In this document: piece by piece, positions 1 to 8,142 of the stretch
Layout: every line of letters begins with the position of its first letter
Position numbering within the stretch: the stretch's first letter is position 1
DNA from: Chlorobiota bacterium
GTDB taxonomy: Bacteria; Bacteroidota; Bacteroidia; Bacteroidales; JAADGE01
Assembly: GCA_013153865.1 (NCBI GenBank)
Contig: JAADDR010000069.1
Location: 1-42,494 of the forward strand
Length of the DNA: 42,494 nt
Direction of reading: 5' to 3'
The notes under the pieces: generated by a model
What the model saw: only the letters and a program-made list of their open reading frames with translations
Told to the model about the DNA's origin: nothing
Database searches by the model: none
Translations under genes and position numbers: made by a program

Positions 1-82
1 CGGTATCTTTTGGTTGCTTAGAATTTTCAGATATGTTAAAATAAATTTACAAAAACACACGAATAGTTTATACTTGTTTTTA

Positions 83-90
83 TACCTTTG
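83..90 (+). promoter_or_regulatory. Putative -7 element (hemD-rnpA)
   Basis: The octamer TACCTTTG matches the Bacteroidota -7 consensus TAnnTTTG. No TTG is spaced correctly for a -33 box, so this is a half-match. It would leave a leader of about 90 bases before hemD. The rest of 1-187 holds no open frame that I can support. Confidence 0.35.
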
Positions 91-187
91 CACCGTTGAA
101 ATTATTCCTGTTTTGTATTTTATTAAAATTTTGACCGTTTTACAGACGACAACTAACTGAATAATAAACGATTAAAATCCTTACGTT

Positions 188-931
188 TTGAAAATAGAAA
201 AAATTTTAGTTTCACAACCGGCTCCTCAAAATGAAAAATCCCCGTATTTCGATTTGGAAAAAAAATACGGAGTTAAAGTTGACTTCAGACCTTTTATAGA
301 AGTTAAAGGTTATGACGTCAGAGAGTTCAGAAAACAAAAAGTTAATATTCTCGAACATTCGGCTGTTATAATGACAAGTAAAACGGCGATAGATAATTAT
401 TTCAGAATTGCCGAAGAAATGCGACTTACCATTCCGATAACCATGAAGTTTTTTTGCGTAACGGAATCGGTAGCTTATTATCTTCAAAAATATATTACTT
501 ATCGTAAACGTAAAATTTTTTATGCCCAAAAAACATTTGACGAGTTGTTGGATTTAATGGTTAAGCATAAAAAAGAAAAATTTTTACTTCCCGTGGCAAA
601 AACGCATAAACCCACAATTGCCAAAAAATTAAAAGCGGCGGGTTTCAGTTTTACAAAAGCGGTTATGTATGAAACAGTAAGTGCCGATTTATCGGATTTA
701 TCGGATATTCACTACGACGTGATTGTTTTTTTCAGTCCGGCGGGAATAAAATCTTTGTTTGATAATTTTCCGGATTTCGAGCAAAACGGAAGACTTATCG
801 GAGCTCTCGGAAAATCTACGGCAAATGCCGTTAAAAAAGCAGGTTTGCGTCTTGATATTAATGCTCCTACAAAAGAATATCCTTCTATGACAATGGCTAT
901 AGAAAAGTTTATTTTAGAAAATAATAAATGA
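188..931 (+). CDS. hemD: Uroporphyrinogen-III synthase
   Basis: Predicted to cyclise hydroxymethylbilane to uroporphyrinogen III in the cytoplasm, a branch step of heme and tetrapyrrole synthesis. The 247-residue length and N-terminus (MKIEKILVSQPAP, then SPYFDLEKKYGVKVDFRPF) fit the Bacteroidota form of HemD. This enzyme has few invariant residues, so the call rests on overall resemblance plus context: hemD directly before rnpA is a familiar Bacteroidota arrangement. The start is a TTG at 188; no in-frame ATG gives the family's N-terminus. The stop overlaps the rnpA start in ATGA, indicating one transcript and translational coupling. A diverged uroporphyrinogen-synthase-like domain of other function is a minor alternative. 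Confidence 0.85.
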   Translation: MKIEKILVSQPAPQNEKSPYFDLEKKYGVKVDFRPFIEVKGYDVREFRKQKVNILEHSAVIMTSKTAIDNYFRIAEEMRLTIPITMKFFCVTESVAYYLQKYITYRKRKIFYAQKTFDELLDLMVKHKKEKFLLPVAKTHKPTIAKKLKAAGFSFTKAVMYETVSADLSDLSDIHYDVIVFFSPAGIKSLFDNFPDFEQNGRLIGALGKSTANAVKKAGLRLDINAPTKEYPSMTMAIEKFILENNK

Positions 932-1302
932 CAGTAAGAAACCGGCGTTTTTCGAAAAACGAAAGGCTTAAAAGCCGTAAAGAAATATCCCGGATTTTTA
1001 AAAACGGGATATTTTTGTATTCCGAGAATTTTTCTTTGGGATATTCTGTTTCGAGAAGCGAAAATAATAAATTTACCGTTGCCGTTCCCAAACGAAACAT
1101 TAAATCGGCGGTTGCCAGAAACAGAATAAAAAGACTTTTGAGAGAAGCTTACAGGAAAAATAAGTTTATTATTTACGAAAAAACCGGAAAGAGTTTTAAT
1201 ATTCTCTTAATATTCAGGCAAAAAAAAGCTCTTACTTATGCCGCGGCAGAGCAAGAGCTTGTTATGTTGTTAAAAAAAATGCTTAATAAAGCCGGTATTT
1301 AA
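928..1302 (+). CDS. rnpA: Ribonuclease P protein component
   Basis: Basic protein subunit of RNase P, which helps the catalytic RNA bind and cleave tRNA precursors at their 5' ends. At 124 residues it has the family's usual size. The diagnostic RNR signature is present (AVARNRIKRLLREAYR, about residues 61-76), and the N-terminal LKSRKEISRIFKNG segment also fits. The ATG overlaps the hemD stop (ATGA). The stop codon overlaps the stop of the convergent phosphatase gene by four bases, so there is no room for a conventional terminator after it. A terminator-like hairpin lies early inside this frame (983-1016, listed separately). Confidence 0.95.
   Translation: MTVRNRRFSKNERLKSRKEISRIFKNGIFLYSENFSLGYSVSRSENNKFTVAVPKRNIKSAVARNRIKRLLREAYRKNKFIIYEKTGKSFNILLIFRQKKALTYAAAEQELVMLLKKMLNKAGI
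983..1016 (+). other. Terminator-like hairpin inside rnpA
   Basis: A perfect 10-base inverted repeat, AAATATCCCG (983-992) and CGGGATATTT (1005-1014), is followed by more T residues (1015-1016). The loop itself is T5A5 and could extend the stem. This is the layout of an intrinsic terminator but it lies about 55-90 bases into rnpA. It may attenuate transcription, or simply reflect the codons for the EISRIFKNGIF stretch. Confidence 0.4.
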
Positions 1303-2141
1303 TTTTCTTTTAAAGCTTTTAGGCGCATATTTTGTTTTTCGAGGTCGCTTATGCCGAAATTCCCTTCGTAAACGGCTTTTTCCCATTCGCCGTACATCGG
1401 ATTGGGAAAAATTATATACAGATCTCCGAATTTTTCTTTTTGTGTTTTAACCGAGTCGTTTCTGTTTCCGTTTTTTGTGTATTTAAAGTTTTCGTTAAAA
1501 TCTCTTAAATTGTCGCCTAAATACATTATTACGTCATAATTTTTTAAAATCGAATCGCGTCTTGCGGTTTTATCGGAAGTTTTATCTTTTAGAAGAACAT
1601 GTTTTTTATCGGCAAAAGGTAACCCTTCGTTTTTAAGGTTCTCGACTGTCGAATTAATGTTTTTTACGCTTCGGTTCGAAACATAAAATATTTCAACTCC
1701 TTTTTCTTTTGCGTTATTGAAAAAATCTCGTGCTCCGGGCAGTGCTTTTGCTTTTTTTTCGTTTACCCATTTTGTCCATGTTTCCGGAGTATAATGTGTG
1801 CCGGTTTTTATTAATCTTGCGTTATACGGGCTGTTATTTAAAACTGTTTCGTCTATGTCGGCGATTATTGCTTTGGGTTTTTTCTTTTTTAGTTTAAAGC
1901 GATCTTTTTTTAATTTTTCGGTCAGTAATTTTTCGGCAAAATTATAGGTCTGCAAAAATAAAGCCCTTGCCTCGGCGGATTTTTGAAACCATAAGGTTGC
2001 CATGCTTTGATGCTCCGATACGGAATACACCGTTGAATCTTTTTCGTTTACTGTTTCTTTGCTTCTGTTTGTTTCTTTTTTGTCGCAGCATGAAGAAAAT
2101 ATCGTTGCGGAAATTATTACCGCAAAAATCAGTTTTTTCAT
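1299..2141 (-). CDS. Acid phosphatase / 5'-nucleotidase lipoprotein (e(P4)-like)
   Basis: HAD-superfamily phosphatase of the lipoprotein e(P4) type. Relatives sit in the outer membrane and dephosphorylate nucleotides such as NMN and AMP. Visible features: a lipoprotein signal with FSSC at 15-18 (lipid-modified Cys18 or Cys19), motif I DIDET at 95-99 (nucleophile Asp95, acid/base Asp97), motif II with YVSNR at 153-157, a lysine near 185-187 for motif III, and motif IV GDNLRDF at 209-215. Length 280 residues is normal. It is the last gene of an asd-dtd-phosphatase run with a 36-base gap after dtd, and its end overlaps the rnpA end by four bases. The natural substrate cannot be read from sequence. 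Confidence 0.88.
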   Translation of the reverse strand: MKKLIFAVIISATIFSSCCDKKETNRSKETVNEKDSTVYSVSEHQSMATLWFQKSAEARALFLQTYNFAEKLLTEKLKKDRFKLKKKKPKAIIADIDETVLNNSPYNARLIKTGTHYTPETWTKWVNEKKAKALPGARDFFNNAKEKGVEIFYVSNRSVKNINSTVENLKNEGLPFADKKHVLLKDKTSDKTARRDSILKNYDVIMYLGDNLRDFNENFKYTKNGNRNDSVKTQKEKFGDLYIIFPNPMYGEWEKAVYEGNFGISDLEKQNMRLKALKEN

Positions 2142-2177
2142 ATTTAGAAGTATTTGTAAAAAGTTAAAAAATCAATT

Positions 2178-2633
2178 TTAAAAATCTTTGTTCTTAGAAT
2201 CGATGATAATGGTAACCGGACCGTCGTTTATAAGTGAAATTTGCATATCGGCACCGAATTTTCCGGTTTTAACTTCTTTTCCGGTTTCTTTTTCGCATAA
2301 ATCGATAAATTTTTCGTATAAAGGAACGGAAATTTCCGGTTTTGCGGCTTTTATGTATGAAGGACGATTGCCTTTTTTTGTTTTCGCATGAAGCGTAAAT
2401 TGGCTTACAATCATCATTTCGCCGTTTATGTCTTTGAGCGAAAGGTTCATTACACCGTTATTGTCGTTAAAAATTCTTAACCCGGATATTTTTTTTGACA
2501 TCCAAACTAAATCTTCTTCCGTATCTTCGTTTTCAAATCCGCATAAAACCAATAAGCCCGTTCCGACATTGGATTTTATTTCTCCTTTTATACTTACAAA
2601 ACATCCTGAAACTCTTTGGATTACAACCCTCAT
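2178..2633 (-). CDS. dtd: D-aminoacyl-tRNA deacylase
   Basis: Cytoplasmic chiral proofreading enzyme that hydrolyses D-aminoacyl-tRNA (and Gly-tRNA(Ala)). Its 151 residues include the SQFTL motif at 77-81 and the cross-subunit Gly-cis-Pro loop NDGPVT at 136-141, the two hallmarks of the DTD active site. The N-terminus MRVVIQRVS is canonical. Its ATG overlaps the asd TGA in ATGA, so the two are translationally coupled although functionally unrelated. Confidence 0.96.
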   Translation of the reverse strand: MRVVIQRVSGCFVSIKGEIKSNVGTGLLVLCGFENEDTEEDLVWMSKKISGLRIFNDNNGVMNLSLKDINGEMMIVSQFTLHAKTKKGNRPSYIKAAKPEISVPLYEKFIDLCEKETGKEVKTGKFGADMQISLINDGPVTIIIDSKNKDF

Positions 2634-3619
2634 TTTATAATTTTTTTGTTGATTAACAATTCGGCAATCTGAACGGCATTAGTTGCGGCGCCTTTTCTTA
2701 AATTATCCGCCGTTATCCATAAATTTAAGCTGTTTGCCTGCGAAAAATCGCGTCTTATACGCCCGACAAAAACCTCGTCTTTACCTTCGGCAATTACAGG
2801 CATGGGATAAATGTTGTTTTCGGGTTCGTCGTAAACGGTAACGCCCGGCATTTCTTCCAAAAGTTTATAAACGGTTTCCAAATCAAAATCATTTTCAAAT
2901 TCGACATTTACCGATTCGGAATGTCCGCCGATTACCGGAACACGAACTGCCGTTGCGCTTACGTTAATATCCCGGCTTAAAATTTTATGCGTCTCGTTTA
3001 CGAGCTTGTCTTCTTCTTTTGTATATCCGTTTTTTGTAAATACGTCGCAATGCGGAATACAATTCAAATCAATTCTGTGCGGATATGCTTTTTCTTCATG
3101 AATATTGATGCGTTCGTCTTTTAGTTGCCGAACGGCTTTTTTACCGGTTCCGGTTACCGACTGGTAAGTTGAAACCACGATTCTTTTTATTTTATATTTT
3201 TTGTGAAGAGGAAATAAAACCATCAGCATTTGAATTGTGGAACAATTAGGATTGGCAATTATTTTATCTTCTTCGCTTAATAAATTTCCGTTTATTTCCG
3301 GAATTATCAGTTTTTTGTCCGGATGCATTCTCCATGCCGAAGAATTATCGATAACAAATGTTCCGTTTTCGGCAAACAACGGTGCATATTTTAAAGAAAC
3401 ATCGGAACCGGCGGAAAAAATCGCAATTTGGGGTTTTTTATTTAAAGCATCTTCAATGCTTACTATTTGATGTTCAGTGTTTTTAAAAACAATTTTTTGA
3501 CCTTTTGATTTTTCCGAAGCAACCGGAATAAGTTCCGATACCGGAAAATTTCTTTCTTCAAGAACTTTTAACAACATCTCTCCTACCAAACCGGTAACAC
3601 CGGCAATTACAACTTTCAT
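2630..3619 (-). CDS. asd: Aspartate-semialdehyde dehydrogenase
   Basis: NADPH-dependent reduction of L-aspartyl-4-phosphate to aspartate semialdehyde, the branch point to lysine/diaminopimelate, threonine and methionine. At 329 residues it shows the dinucleotide-binding GVTGLVG at 7-13, the catalytic NPNCST at 123-128 (nucleophile Cys126), the STYQSVTGTGKKA loop that follows, a substrate-binding GGHSE, and RKGAATNA near the C-terminus. It is the first gene of the asd-dtd-phosphatase unit and is preceded by a good divergent promoter at 3655-3685. Confidence 0.96.
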   Translation of the reverse strand: MKVVIAGVTGLVGEMLLKVLEERNFPVSELIPVASEKSKGQKIVFKNTEHQIVSIEDALNKKPQIAIFSAGSDVSLKYAPLFAENGTFVIDNSSAWRMHPDKKLIIPEINGNLLSEEDKIIANPNCSTIQMLMVLFPLHKKYKIKRIVVSTYQSVTGTGKKAVRQLKDERINIHEEKAYPHRIDLNCIPHCDVFTKNGYTKEEDKLVNETHKILSRDINVSATAVRVPVIGGHSESVNVEFENDFDLETVYKLLEEMPGVTVYDEPENNIYPMPVIAEGKDEVFVGRIRRDFSQANSLNLWITADNLRKGAATNAVQIAELLINKKIIK

Positions 3620-3642
3620 TTAATTTTTATTTTAAAGTTAAA

Positions 3643-3671
3643 TTGTTTTTTATCCAAAAGTATTAATTTTG
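3643..3671 (+). promoter_or_regulatory. Promoter for lamin-tail protein gene
   Basis: TTG at 3643-3645 and TAATTTTG at 3664-3671 are 18 bases apart. Transcription would begin roughly 40 bases upstream of the ATG at 3719. The two -7 boxes of this divergent pair are separated by one base, so RNA polymerase could probably occupy only one of them at a time. Confidence 0.55.
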
Positions 3672-3685
3672 AAAATTAAGCAAAA
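3655..3685 (-). promoter_or_regulatory. Promoter for asd operon
   Basis: On the minus strand, TTTTG (complement of 3681-3685) and TACTTTTG (complement of 3655-3662) are 18 bases apart, matching the Bacteroidota -33/-7 pattern. The -7 box lies 36 bases upstream of the asd ATG. It overlaps the opposite-facing promoter at 3643-3671. Confidence 0.6.
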
Positions 3686-3718
3686 TTATAATTCTATTTC
3701 GAACTTTATTTAAAACAA

Positions 3719-6700
3719 ATGAAAAATTTAATATTCCCGATATTTTTTTTCTTGTCAACGACTTTATTTGCTCAAATTTCAGACGATTTTGAAGACGGAG
3801 ACATTTCCGATTGGACACAAAGCTCTGCCGGAACATGGGATGCAACAACCGATAATCCCCTTAACGGAACTTATTCGTTGCAACATGTAGCCGACGGCGG
3901 AAACGGTGAAGATCAAATTTCTTTGCCTTTTTCGGGAATTGATATAACCTCCGGAACAACAACATGGCAATTTCAAGTAAAGCATGATTATTCTCCTTCC
4001 GGGTATAACAATTGGGCGTTTTTCTTGTTTGCCGATGCCGACGCTTTAGAAATGTATAACGGCGGAAACATTAACGGTTATGCGGCGGGTGTTAACTTTA
4101 CCGGTTCGGATGATATTTTTTATCTGTGGAAGATTTCCGAAGGAGCATTATCCGTTGTCGTAAATACCGAAATTAATTGGGAAAATACCGTGGGAACAAA
4201 TCCCGCCGGAATAAAAATAACTCGTTCGTCCGACGGAAACTGGACAGTAGAACTTGATACCGACGGAGGTTTTGATAATTTGGTTGAAGTCGGTAACGGA
4301 ACGGATACTGATTTTTCAACCGCAAATTTTCTCGGTATTTTTTATGAATTTTCTTCTACTCATGTTACGGATTTTCGCGCAGACGATATTTCCGTTACCG
4401 GTCCGCCGGATACGACACCTCCGATTGTTATTTCGGCGGAGGCGGTTTCAGATAATACCATTATTGTTAATTTTAATGAAAACTTAGATCAAACAACTGC
4501 GGAAAATTTAGCAAATTATACTGTTGACGGAGGAATCGGAAACCCCGTTTCGGCAACTCTGAATACCGTAGACAACAAACAAACGGAATTAACATTTGCC
4601 GGAACATTTACCGATAATACAAATTATACGCTTACCGTTGATAATGTTGAAGATGTTTCGGGAAATGCCTGTTCCGGCGAAACCGTAAGTTTTTCTTATG
4701 TGCAGATTGCGGCTGTTTCGGCAAGTCCCGTATCATCGAATACATTAGATGTTTTTTTCAGTAAAAAAGTTGATGAAGTTTCGGCACAAAATACGTCGAA
4801 TTATTCTGTTGACAACGGTATCGGAAATCCGTCTTCCGCAGTTGTCGATACCGAAGACAATAAAATTGTGCACTTGTCTTTCGCTTCCGATTTTGTTTCG
4901 GAACAAGATTATACTCTTTCAGTTGAAAACATTGAGGATATTTACGGAAATACCGCCGATCCGGCAAACTTACCTTTCTCTTATTATGAAGTTAAAGCTT
5001 TTGATATTGTAGTTAATGAAATTATGAACGATGTAAATCCTGCTCCGGAAGCAATTCCCGCACATGAATATATCGAAATTTATAATAATTCGGGTTATGA
5101 TATTAATTTATCCGGATGGACTTTGACGATAGGTACGGATTCCCCGAAAATATTTCCGGCAAAAACAATTGCGGCAAACGGTTATGCAATTATTTGCGAA
5201 GATATTGCAGAGTCCGATTTCTCTCCTTACGGTATAACGATAGGAATTTTAAATCCTTCGGAACTTACCATTACGGATAAACGTATTCAAATAAAAAATT
5301 CCGAAGATTTGCTTATTGAGGATATCACATATTCTCAAGATTGGTATCACGATACCGACAAAGATGACGGCGGTTGGTCGATGGAACGTATAGACCCCGC
5401 AAATTTTTGCGGAGGAGAAGATAATTGGATTGCTACGGAAGATTATACCGGCGGAACACCGGGAAGGCAAAATTCGGTTTACGCAAATAACCCTGATAAT
5501 ACATCGCCTTCGGTGACAAGTATTGTCTATGTTTCGTCAAAAGAATTACAAATAAATTTTTCCGAAAAAGTAAAAATCGAAGAAGCGGAGAATGTGTCAT
5601 ATTATACGCTTAACTTTTCAATAAATCCGGTAACGGCAATATCCGACCCCGATGACGCATCGAAAGTAAACATTGTTTTTGCCGAAAACTTCCCGGAAGG
5701 AAGTAATAATCTTGAAATATCAAATATTTCCGATAATTGCGACAATGTTATGTCTTCTTATTCCGGGAATTTCGAATATTACTTAATTTATCCGGTTTCC
5801 GTCGAAGTTATGTCGGCAAATCAATTGCGGATACATTTTTCCGAAAAGATTGATGTTGCTTCCGGTGAAAATACGGCAAATTATTTTGTAAACGGAGGTA
5901 TCGGAAATCCGCAAGCCGCAACAATCGGAACATCAGACGATAAAACGATAAATCTTTTATTTTCGTCGGATTTTATTCAAAAACAAGAATATACTGTTTC
6001 CGTTGAAAATGTAAAAGATATTAACGGAAATATAATGAACGAATCAAACCTTGATTTTATATATTATGTTCCTGCACCTTTCGATGTAATTATCAACGAA
6101 ATAATGGCAGACGTAAATCCTGCCCCGGTTTCTTTGCCTGCCGAACGTTATGTCGAACTTTACAACACATCGGAATACGATATTGATTTAACAAATTGGA
6201 TATTTTTGTCCGAAGGACAAACCGAGCGAGTATTTCCTTACATAACATTAAAATCCGGAGAATATCTTATTTTATGCGAAGAAGAATCCGAACCGTTGTT
6301 TTCTCCTTACGGAACGGTTGTTCCGATTTTAACATCTTCGGATATTATTGCATCGGGCAGAAACTTAAAAGTTATGATGCCAGATCAAACCGTTGTGGAA
6401 GAGCTTACATATTCTGACGAATGGTACGGAAATACCGATAAAGATAACGGCGGTTGGTCTTTGGAACGTATTGACCCCGCAAATTTTTGCGGAGAAGAAA
6501 ATAATTGGAGAGCATCCGAAGACCCGGCAGGAGGAACCCCCGGACAACGAAATTCCGTTTATGCAATTAATCGAGACAATTTACCTCCGGATATTGTTGA
6601 CGTAAAGATTGTTTCTTCAAATTATTTAATTCTTAACTTTACCGAAAACATAAATTATGCAACCGCTTCCGATATTTATAATTTCAGTGTTAATAACGGT

Positions 6701-8014
6701 ATCGGAAATCCCGAAACGGCATATCTTGACGAATATGACAGAACAAAAGTACATTTGCTTTTTTCCGGAAATTTTACCGATAAGCAAAATTACGAATTAA
6801 TAATTGAAAATATTTCCGATAATTGCGGCAACATAATGCAAACAACAGGATATGACTTTACGTATCATAAAATTTATCTTAAAGAACTTTGGGTAAAAGA
6901 CGAAAAACGTTTAAAACTTGTTTTTTCCGAAACTCCGGAATTTGTTTCGGCTGTTGATGTTTCAAATTATTTTTGTGACGGGGATACGGGAAATCCGGAA
7001 TTTGCAGTTAGAGAAACTCTTGACTCTGCCGTTGTTCATTTACAATTTTCCGATAATTTTCCGGACGGAGAAACATTAAACCTGAAAATATCGGGAATAA
7101 AGGATATTAACGGAAATTATATGAACGATACGACTTTAAGTTTTTTGTTTTACATACCTAAACCGAATGATATTGTTATAAACGAGGTTCTTTTTAATCC
7201 TTTTCCGGAAGGAAATGATTTTGTGGAGTTATATAATCGTTCGGATTATGATATTGATTTGATTAATTTAAAACTTGCATCGGAGGATCCTGATTTTCCC
7301 GACAGTATAATATCAGTTTCTCCGCTGTCTTCCGAAAACAAATATTTTAAATCCGGAACATATTCCGCATTTACCCTTAGTACCGAAGGCGTTTTACGTT
7401 TTTATATGAGCAGAAATTCCGATAATATTTTTGAACTCCCGGAATTTCCTTCATATCCCGATGATGAAGGAACCGTTGTTTTACTTTATAAAGATACGGC
7501 GGTTATCGACAAATTTTCGTATAATGAAGACATGCACCTTCCTTTGCTTGATGATAACGAAGGAGTATCTTTAGAACGAGTAAATTATGATAAACCGACA
7601 CAAGACGAATCAAATTGGCATTCGGCATCGGAACTGGTCGGTTTTGCCACTCCCGCATATAAAAATTCACAATTTTCCGAAAATCCGACACCCGTTGATA
7701 CCCCGATAGATATTACTCCACATGTTTTTTCTCCGGATAACGACGGTTACAATGATTATGCAAATATTAATTTTAAATTTGATACCCCGGATAACCTTGC
7801 GACAATTTATATTTTTGACGCTAAAGGCAGAATTATAAAAACTCTTGCGAATAATTTATTGCTGTCAACCGAAGGAACTGTTGTTTGGGACGGCACGGAA
7901 GAAAACGGAAGCCGAGCTGCCGCCGGAACATATATTGTTTATTTTAAAGTGTTTGATGTAAACGGAAATACCGAAGCGTATAAATTATCAGTTGTTTTAG
8001 CAAAAAAAATGTAA
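3719..8014 (+). CDS. Secreted multidomain lamin-tail / Ig-like protein
   Basis: Large predicted extracellular or cell-surface protein of 1431 residues. Residues 1-19 are a signal peptide (hydrophobic run ending in LFAQ). Residues about 20-235 form a jelly-roll-like N-terminal domain (DDFEDGDISDW, LNGTYSLQH). Then a unit of two Ig-like domains plus one lamin-tail domain (LTD) repeats three times: Ig at about 236-426, LTD1 427-595, Ig 595-785, LTD2 787-950, Ig 955-1145, LTD3 1150-1318. Each LTD opens with a variant of VNEIMxDVNPAP. The last ~105 residues (SPDNDGYNDY, VVWDGTEENGSRAAAGTY) resemble FlgD Ig-like or T9SS type B C-terminal modules, so export through T9SS is inferred. Residues are Asn-, Asp- and Ser-rich. 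Units 1 and 2 are close copies with an exact 1080-bp period; unit 3 is diverged. Function unknown; a structural or adhesive role is plausible. Confidence 0.8.
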   Translation: MKNLIFPIFFFLSTTLFAQISDDFEDGDISDWTQSSAGTWDATTDNPLNGTYSLQHVADGGNGEDQISLPFSGIDITSGTTTWQFQVKHDYSPSGYNNWAFFLFADADALEMYNGGNINGYAAGVNFTGSDDIFYLWKISEGALSVVVNTEINWENTVGTNPAGIKITRSSDGNWTVELDTDGGFDNLVEVGNGTDTDFSTANFLGIFYEFSSTHVTDFRADDISVTGPPDTTPPIVISAEAVSDNTIIVNFNENLDQTTAENLANYTVDGGIGNPVSATLNTVDNKQTELTFAGTFTDNTNYTLTVDNVEDVSGNACSGETVSFSYVQIAAVSASPVSSNTLDVFFSKKVDEVSAQNTSNYSVDNGIGNPSSAVVDTEDNKIVHLSFASDFVSEQDYTLSVENIEDIYGNTADPANLPFSYYEVKAFDIVVNEIMNDVNPAPEAIPAHEYIEIYNNSGYDINLSGWTLTIGTDSPKIFPAKTIAANGYAIICEDIAESDFSPYGITIGILNPSELTITDKRIQIKNSEDLLIEDITYSQDWYHDTDKDDGGWSMERIDPANFCGGEDNWIATEDYTGGTPGRQNSVYANNPDNTSPSVTSIVYVSSKELQINFSEKVKIEEAENVSYYTLNFSINPVTAISDPDDASKVNIVFAENFPEGSNNLEISNISDNCDNVMSSYSGNFEYYLIYPVSVEVMSANQLRIHFSEKIDVASGENTANYFVNGGIGNPQAATIGTSDDKTINLLFSSDFIQKQEYTVSVENVKDINGNIMNESNLDFIYYVPAPFDVIINEIMADVNPAPVSLPAERYVELYNTSEYDIDLTNWIFLSEGQTERVFPYITLKSGEYLILCEEESEPLFSPYGTVVPILTSSDIIASGRNLKVMMPDQTVVEELTYSDEWYGNTDKDNGGWSLERIDPANFCGEENNWRASEDPAGGTPGQRNSVYAINRDNLPPDIVDVKIVSSNYLILNFTENINYATASDIYNFSVNNGIGNPETAYLDEYDRTKVHLLFSGNFTDKQNYELIIENISDNCGNIMQTTGYDFTYHKIYLKELWVKDEKRLKLVFSETPEFVSAVDVSNYFCDGDTGNPEFAVRETLDSAVVHLQFSDNFPDGETLNLKISGIKDINGNYMNDTTLSFLFYIPKPNDIVINEVLFNPFPEGNDFVELYNRSDYDIDLINLKLASEDPDFPDSIISVSPLSSENKYFKSGTYSAFTLSTEGVLRFYMSRNSDNIFELPEFPSYPDDEGTVVLLYKDTAVIDKFSYNEDMHLPLLDDNEGVSLERVNYDKPTQDESNWHSASELVGFATPAYKNSQFSENPTPVDTPIDITPHVFSPDNDGYNDYANINFKFDTPDNLATIYIFDAKGRIIKTLANNLLLSTEGTVVWDGTEENGSRAAAGTYIVYFKVFDVNGNTEAYKLSVVLAKKM
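4424..7675 (+). repeat. Triplicated [Ig-Ig-LTD] coding repeat
   Basis: Three in-frame units begin near 4424, 5504 and 6584. The codon for the serine of the S-[ML]-E-R motif lies at 5378 in unit 1, 6458 in unit 2 and 7568 in unit 3, giving offsets of 1080 and 1110 bases. Units 1 and 2 are nearly identical over short DNA stretches around 5365-5420 and 6445-6500 (ERIDPANFCG codons). In unit 3 the corresponding part is changed and its cysteine is lost. Confidence 0.75.
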
Positions 8015-8073
8015 TATTCCGATTTTTATTTTTGTTTTATAATTCGGCATAATAAAAATAATTCGACAAATGC

Positions 8074-8104
8074 TTGTTTAGAATGAATCTAAATATTAAG
8101 TTTG
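8074..8104 (+). promoter_or_regulatory. Promoter for mrp
   Basis: TTG at 8074-8076 and TAAGTTTG at 8097-8104 are 20 bases apart, a good match to the Bacteroidota consensus. It is about 40 bases upstream of the mrp ATG. The rest of the gap after 8014 is AT-rich, with no clear hairpin terminator. Confidence 0.6.
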
Positions 8105-8142
8105 CGAATTAATTTTTATTAAGATTTATTAAAAACAAAAAA

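Noticed and set aside
4254-5012. Several frames of 60-90 codons on both strands within the lamin-tail gene
   Set aside because: They are shadows of the long gene, with biased composition and no own start signals.
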